Origin: Pseudooceanicola marinus
Lineage (GTDB): Bacteria > Pseudomonadota > Alphaproteobacteria > Rhodobacterales > Rhodobacteraceae
Assembly: GCF_020177265.1 (NCBI RefSeq)
Contig: NZ_JAIVMC010000008.1
Coordinates: forward strand, 186,001 to 250,000
Length of the DNA: 64,000 nt
Direction: 5' to 3'
Part shown: one piece after another, positions 60,297 to 64,000 of the stretch
Numbering within the stretch: the stretch's first letter is position 1
Layout: every line of letters starts with the position of its first letter
Program-made: the position numbers and the translations under genes
The notes under the pieces: generated by a model
The model's input: the letters and a program-made list of their open reading frames with translations, nothing else
Databases searched by the model: none
What the model was told of the DNA's origin: nothing

Positions 60297-61517
60297 TCAG
60301 GTCCCGGCCAGCACCCCGAGGGCGCGCAGGGCGGCGATCTCCTCCGCGCTCATTCGCAGACGCTCGCTCAGCACCTCCTCGGTCTGCTCGCCCAATAGGC
60401 TGGGCGCGCGGGCGGGGGCCGCGCCCTGGCCGTCGAAGCGGATCGGACTGCGCACCAGCGTCATCTCCCCCGCGACCGGATGGCTGACCTGGTCCAGCAT
60501 GCTGCGCGCGGCCACGTGGGGCTGGGTCAGGGCCTCGCCGATCGACAGGATCGGGGCGCTTGGCACGTCAAACTCGGCCAGCCGGTCCAGCCAATAGGCC
60601 GTGTCGTCCTGCGTCATGCGCGCGGCGATCAGCGGCTCCAGCGCGTCGCGGTTGGCCAGCCGCGCCTCATAGGCGGCAAAGCGTGGGTCCTCGATCAGCT
60701 CCTCCTGCCCGAGGCAGCGGGCGAAGTTGTGCCAGAACCGTTCGGTCAGGCAGGCGACGATCACATGGCCGTCGGAGGTGGGGAAGGCGCCGTAGGGTAC
60801 GATGCTGGGGTGGCGGGTGCCAACAGGTTCGGGGCTCTGCCCGGTCAGGAAATAGATCTGCGACAGGTAGCCCTGCATCGCGATCAGGCTGTCCAGCATG
60901 GCGACCTCCACATGCTGGCCCTCGCCCGTGACATTGCGTTCATGCAGTGCCGCCAGCAGCCCGAAGAGAGAGAAGATGCTGCCCGCCATGTCGCCCAGCG
61001 GAAGGCCCAGCCGGTTGGGCGGCTGGCCGGGTTCGCGGTTCACGCTCATCACCCCCGAAAGTGCCTGGGCCACGATGTCGAAGGCCGGCTTCTCGCCCAG
61101 CGGGCTGTCGGCGCCAAAGCCCGAGATCGAGGTGTAGATCAGCCCCGGGTTTTCCGTCTTCAGCGTGTCGTAGCCCAGCCCCAGCCGGTCCATCACCCCG
61201 GGGCGAAAGTTCTCCAGCAGGATGTCGCTTTGCGCCGCCAGCTGGCGGGCGATCTGCAACCCTTCGGGCGACTTCAGGTCCAGTGCGACGCTTTTCTTGC
61301 TGCGGTTCAGGGCGATGTAATAGTGGCTGAGCGGCCCCTGGTGCGGCGGAAAGCCCCGGGTTTCATCGCCCCGGCCCAACGGTTCGATCTTGATCACATC
61401 GGCGCCCAGATCGGCCAGCACCATGCTGGCGTAAGGCCCCGAGAGGATGCGCGAGAAGTCCAGCACCTGGATCCCCGAAAGCGGGCCCTTGCGGGGCGTG
61501 TCGTCGGCCTGGGTCAT
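60297..61517 (-). CDS. CaiB/BaiF-family CoA-transferase
   Basis: 406 residues, family III CoA-transferase. LSGIQVLDFSRILSGPYASMVLADLGADVIKIEP at residues 13-46 and RSKKSVALDLKSPEG near 72 are the family blocks, and the catalytic Asp is in PLGDMAGSIFSLFGLLAAL near 175. These enzymes move CoA between acyl-CoA and free acids (carnitine, formate/oxalate, bile acid). Its start overlaps the PaaI-like gene by four bases. It is in an IclR-controlled locus with an AMP-forming ligase on the other strand. The acyl substrate is unknown. Confidence 0.93.
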   Translation of the reverse strand: MTQADDTPRKGPLSGIQVLDFSRILSGPYASMVLADLGADVIKIEPLGRGDETRGFPPHQGPLSHYYIALNRSKKSVALDLKSPEGLQIARQLAAQSDILLENFRPGVMDRLGLGYDTLKTENPGLIYTSISGFGADSPLGEKPAFDIVAQALSGVMSVNREPGQPPNRLGLPLGDMAGSIFSLFGLLAALHERNVTGEGQHVEVAMLDSLIAMQGYLSQIYFLTGQSPEPVGTRHPSIVPYGAFPTSDGHVIVACLTERFWHNFARCLGQEELIEDPRFAAYEARLANRDALEPLIAARMTQDDTAYWLDRLAEFDVPSAPILSIGEALTQPHVAARSMLDQVSHPVAGEMTLVRSPIRFDGQGAAPARAPSLLGEQTEEVLSERLRMSAEEIAALRALGVLAGT

Positions 61518-61939
61518 CGGGCGGCTCCTGTCTGTCTGTGGATCTTCATCACGGCGGTCGCATCGGCCACGGGCCGGTCGCCTACGGTCAACTCGGCGTC
61601 GAGGAACAGCAGCGACCGGGTCTGGCGGCGGATGCGCGGGCGGGCGATCAGCAGATCGCCGGGGCGCGCCGCGTCGAGAAAGCGGGTGTCCATCTGCACT
61701 GTGACCGTGGGTTGCCGCTCCGCCGCTTCCCAGGCCAGCAGGGCGATGGCCTGATCCAGTAGGGCGGTCAGCGTGCCGCCGTGGATCACGCCCAGGGCAT
61801 TGGCGTGGCGGGCGTCGGTCTGCAGCGCATAGCGCGGGGTGTCGTCGCGCGGATCGGGGCGCAGCAGGGGGCCGATCAGGCCGATCAGCCCGTCGATCCG
61901 CATCGGGCGCCAGCCTGCGGGGGGTGTCGTCTCGGTCAT
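61514..61939 (-). CDS. PaaI-family hot-dog thioesterase
   Basis: 141 residues, one hot-dog domain. The motif ALGVIHGGTLTALLDQAIALLAW near residue 50 is the thioesterase hallmark, and QMDTRFLDAARPGDLLIARP near 85 completes the fold. Such enzymes cleave CoA esters and often clear dead-end acyl-CoA in aromatic catabolism. The gene lies four bases after the IclR stop and overlaps the CaiB gene, so all three are co-transcribed. Confidence 0.9.
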   Translation of the reverse strand: MTETTPPAGWRPMRIDGLIGLIGPLLRPDPRDDTPRYALQTDARHANALGVIHGGTLTALLDQAIALLAWEAAERQPTVTVQMDTRFLDAARPGDLLIARPRIRRQTRSLLFLDAELTVGDRPVADATAVMKIHRQTGAAR

Positions 61940-61943
61940 CGCG

Positions 61944-62729
61944 TCACGCCCCCATCACGACCTGGCTGTCCTGGATCTCATCCCGGATGGCGATCAGCGC
62001 CTTCGCCAGTTTCGGCACGTCGCCCTTGGCCAGCCGCTCGGAAATGCCGATGGCGACCAGCGAGCGGATCATCTTGCCGCGCGCGTCGAAGACCGGCACG
62101 GCGATGACGGTGACGCCGGAGATATAGCTGCCCTCGTCGACGGCAAAGCCGCGCGTGCGGGCCTCCTCGACCTCCGCCAGCCAGTCCTCGAAGCTGGGCG
62201 GGTGATCCCAGACCAGCCGCGCGAACCTTTCCTGCAGGCGGTCGCGGTCCAGCTCGGCGAAGGCTGCGAAGAGGCGCCCGGTGGCGCTGATCAGGGTGGG
62301 GAAGCGGCTGCCCATGTCTACCTGCAAGCGGAAGGGCATGTTGGAATGCGACAGGGCCACCACAACCATCTGGTTCGGTTCGGCCAGCTGCGTGGCGATG
62401 CCGGTCACGCCGAAATCCTCCGACAGCTGCGACAGGCGCGGCTGCACCAGCGTCGAGAAGGAGTTCTTCTGAAGCGCCGCCCGGGCCAGCGGCAGGATAC
62501 CGATTCCCATCGAGTAGCGCTTGGTCTGCGAATCGAATTCCACCAGCCCCTCGTCCTGCAACACCCGCAGGATGTGCAGGCAGGTGGAGGGGATCAGATC
62601 CAGCTCGCGCGCCATGGGATTCACCCCCACGGGTTCTGGCGAACGGGCCAGAAACCTCAATATTGCAACGGCCCGCGTCACCGCCGGCACCTGCCGCTTG
62701 GTGGTCGTCTTTGCCTCGTCCGTGGTCAC
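61944..62729 (-). CDS. IclR-family transcriptional regulator
   Basis: 261 residues: winged helix near residues 18-70 (VTRAVAILRFLARSPEPVGVNPMARELDLIPSTCLHILRVLQDEGLVEFD) and an IclR effector domain (residues 100-255, with SHSNMPFRLQVDMGSRFPTLISATGRLFAAF). The GTG at 62729 was chosen because AGGAGG lies five bases upstream; an ATG at 62753 has no site. It starts the leftward CaiB/PaaI operon and faces the ligase gene; a promoter and inverted repeat lie between. Confidence 0.9.
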   Translation of the reverse strand: MTTDEAKTTTKRQVPAVTRAVAILRFLARSPEPVGVNPMARELDLIPSTCLHILRVLQDEGLVEFDSQTKRYSMGIGILPLARAALQKNSFSTLVQPRLSQLSEDFGVTGIATQLAEPNQMVVVALSHSNMPFRLQVDMGSRFPTLISATGRLFAAFAELDRDRLQERFARLVWDHPPSFEDWLAEVEEARTRGFAVDEGSYISGVTVIAVPVFDARGKMIRSLVAIGISERLAKGDVPKLAKALIAIRDEIQDSQVVMGA

Positions 62730-62762
62730 GCCAGCCTCCTGATTTCCCTGCATTTCATTGCC

Positions 62763-62791
62763 TATATACAATGATATAATCATATTGACAA
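62763..62791 (-). promoter_or_regulatory. divergent promoter and operator between iclR-type gene and ligase gene
   Basis: On the minus strand TTGTCA (62786-62791) and TATATA (62763-62768) have a 17-base spacer, a strong promoter for the IclR gene. Within it, CAATGAT-ATA-ATCATATTG (62769-62787) forms an imperfect inverted repeat fit for an IclR dimer. TTGACA at 62785-62790 could be the -35 for the rightward ligase. Confidence 0.55.
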
Positions 62792-62878
62792 TAATTCGCC
62801 TCGATCCCTAGGCTTGTCAACGAGCCGCCTGATGAAAGTCGGGTCCGGTTCACCGGCACGAGAGGGAGGGGGTTGCGG

Positions 62879-64000
62879 ATGACGCGGCTGACGGAATTCA
62901 CGTCCTACGAGGACGCGCAAAAGCACTACGCCAAGGACAAGCTGTGGGAGCTGTTCGACGGCAGCCGCGAGCGGTTCAACATCGCGCATGAGTGCATCGA
63001 CCGTCATGTCGAAGGCGACGCCGTGGCCCTGCGCATCGCCCATGCCGATGGTCGGGACGAGGTCATCAGCTTTGCCGAGATCGCCCGCCGGTCCTCGCAG
63101 ATCGCGCATTTCCTGACAGAGCAGGGGATCGGCAAGGGCGACCGCGTGGCGGTGATGATCGAGCCCTCGCTGCCCTTCTACTGCGCGCTCTTCGGTGCGA
63201 TGAAGGCGGGCGCGGTGGCGGTGCCGATGTTCACCCTGTTTGGCCCCGACGGCATCCGCCTGCGGGTGGGGGACTGCAATCCGCGGGTCTTCTTCACCAA
63301 TGCCGAAAAGGCCCCCGAGGCGCGCGAGGGCGGGGCCGAGAACGTCATCGCCTGCGACCGCAAGTTTCTGGAAAGCCTGGATCATCTGCCCGCGACCTAT
63401 GATTGGGACACGGCGGGCGACGATCTGGCGGTGCTGCAGTACACCTCCGGCACCACGCGCGCCCTGCCGGCGGCGGTGCGTCACAGCCACCGGTCCATCG
63501 TCACGCTGATGGTGGCCGCGCTTTACGCCACGGGCATCCGGCCCGGCGATCGCTTCTTCTGCCCGTCCTCGCCTGCCTGGGGTCATGGCCTCTGGCACGG
63601 CACCTTGGCGCCGCTGGCCATGGGCGTGTCGACCGGCACCTTCTCGGGCAAGTTCGACGCGGTGCGCCTGTTGAAGGCCCTGCAGGATTTCAAGATCACC
63701 AACCTGACGGCGGCGGCGACGCATTACCGGATGATGCGCAATTCGGGCGAGGCGGAAACCTTCACCTATTGCTTCGACAAGCTGTCCTTCACCGGCGAGC
63801 CCATCGACAGCGAGACGGCGGCCTATGTGGAACGGATCTTCGGCACCAAGGTCCGGTCGATGTACGGCACCACCGAGATCGGCGTGATCATCGCCAACTA
63901 CCCCGGCGCCGATGATCTGGAGGTGCGCGACGGCGCCATGGGCAAGGCCGTGCCGGGCGTCGAGGTCGAGGTGCAACGCGAGGACGGCAGCCGCTGCGAT
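62879..64000 (+). CDS. AMP-forming acyl-CoA synthetase, 3' end beyond the window
   Basis: 374 codons visible and open to the right edge. It is the adenylate-forming ligase fold: SFAEIARRSSQIAHFLTEQGIGKGDRVAVM near residue 65, the P-loop-like LQYTSGTTRALPAAVRH near 185, and FTGEPIDSETAAYVERIFGTKVRSMYGTTEIGVI near 305-340. It activates a carboxylic acid to its CoA ester. GAGGGAGGGGG precedes the ATG at 62879. It is divergent from the IclR-PaaI-CaiB operon, so acid activation, CoA transfer and thioester cleavage seem to be regulated together. The C-terminal lid domain is not in view. Confidence 0.9.
   Translation, partial: MTRLTEFTSYEDAQKHYAKDKLWELFDGSRERFNIAHECIDRHVEGDAVALRIAHADGRDEVISFAEIARRSSQIAHFLTEQGIGKGDRVAVMIEPSLPFYCALFGAMKAGAVAVPMFTLFGPDGIRLRVGDCNPRVFFTNAEKAPEAREGGAENVIACDRKFLESLDHLPATYDWDTAGDDLAVLQYTSGTTRALPAAVRHSHRSIVTLMVAALYATGIRPGDRFFCPSSPAWGHGLWHGTLAPLAMGVSTGTFSGKFDAVRLLKALQDFKITNLTAAATHYRMMRNSGEAETFTYCFDKLSFTGEPIDSETAAYVERIFGTKVRSMYGTTEIGVIIANYPGADDLEVRDGAMGKAVPGVEVEVQREDGSRCD

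Noticed and set aside
62780-63976. 398-codon open frame on the minus strand at the right edge
   Set aside because: The true gene is the plus-strand ligase from 62879, which shows YTSGTT and YGTTE motifs and stays open to the window end.
1-64000. CRISPR arrays, insertion sequences, prophage or integrase genes
   Set aside because: No regularly spaced repeats, transposase or integrase motifs, or att-like duplications were seen. The single tRNA is not followed by foreign-looking DNA.

Overview
The window is high-GC DNA from an alphaproteobacterium, most likely of the order Rhodobacterales (Roseobacter/Paracoccus type). The evidence is indirect but consistent. The tRNA-His has A73 and no encoded G-1, a feature of this clade. 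RpoH carries the QKKLFFNLR box, and CarD, FdxA, a SUV3-like helicase and an Hsp15-like S4 protein lie together. Metabolism is dominated by ABC and tripartite transporters for organic acids and peptides. About 57 protein genes are supported, plus one tRNA. I see no phage, insertion sequence, CRISPR array or rRNA, so this looks like ordinary chromosome.

Layout. 1-545: left edge, a possible small RNA with a good terminator, and tRNA-His. 682-5495 (minus): copper-resistance operon (small secreted Cys protein, cytochrome c, Tat-exported multicopper oxidase, CopA-type ATPase with two YHS domains). 5710-6312: LysE-type exporter. 6394-11379 (minus): AraC regulator and a catabolic operon of 3-His cupin dioxygenase, MFS transporter, SDR and zinc alcohol dehydrogenase. 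11554-19152: a peptide-type ABC system split around a divergent promoter; the XRE-cupin regulator, binding protein and M24 peptidase read left, and the permeases, ATPases and a GAF protein read right. 19228-27934: a second divergent cluster, with GntR and a histone-deacetylase-like amidohydrolase facing an aldolase-family protein, a second peptide-type ABC system and a GhrA-like dehydrogenase. 27956-35084: a tripartite tricarboxylate transporter plus AbrB-type protein facing GntR, PrpF and an isocitrate-lyase-superfamily enzyme. 35122-36971: BenE transporter facing an XRE-cupin regulator.

37105-55969 is mostly housekeeping: RibD_C reductase, SthA transhydrogenase, RluD-type pseudouridine synthase, RpoH, M19 dipeptidase, PepF, a lysophospholipase-like hydrolase, SCP2 and TPR proteins, SUV3-like helicase, S4 protein, FdxA, CarD, CobS/CobT and a KefB/C-like antiporter. 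56164-60059 holds two poorly described genes. One is a 908-residue membrane protein that appears to join a GspL/PilM-like N-terminus to a GspC/PilP-like C-terminus; the other is a glycosyltransferase-like protein. 60297-64000 is an IclR-controlled acyl-CoA locus (CaiB transferase, PaaI thioesterase, divergent AMP-forming ligase running off the right edge).

The recurring plan is a local regulator next to a divergent uptake-plus-enzyme operon, often with an inverted or direct repeat between them. No single dramatic new system is evident. The best leads are the GspL/GspC-like fusion, the PrpF/lyase/TctABC module, the amidohydrolase/aldolase/ABC cluster, and several operator-like repeats.
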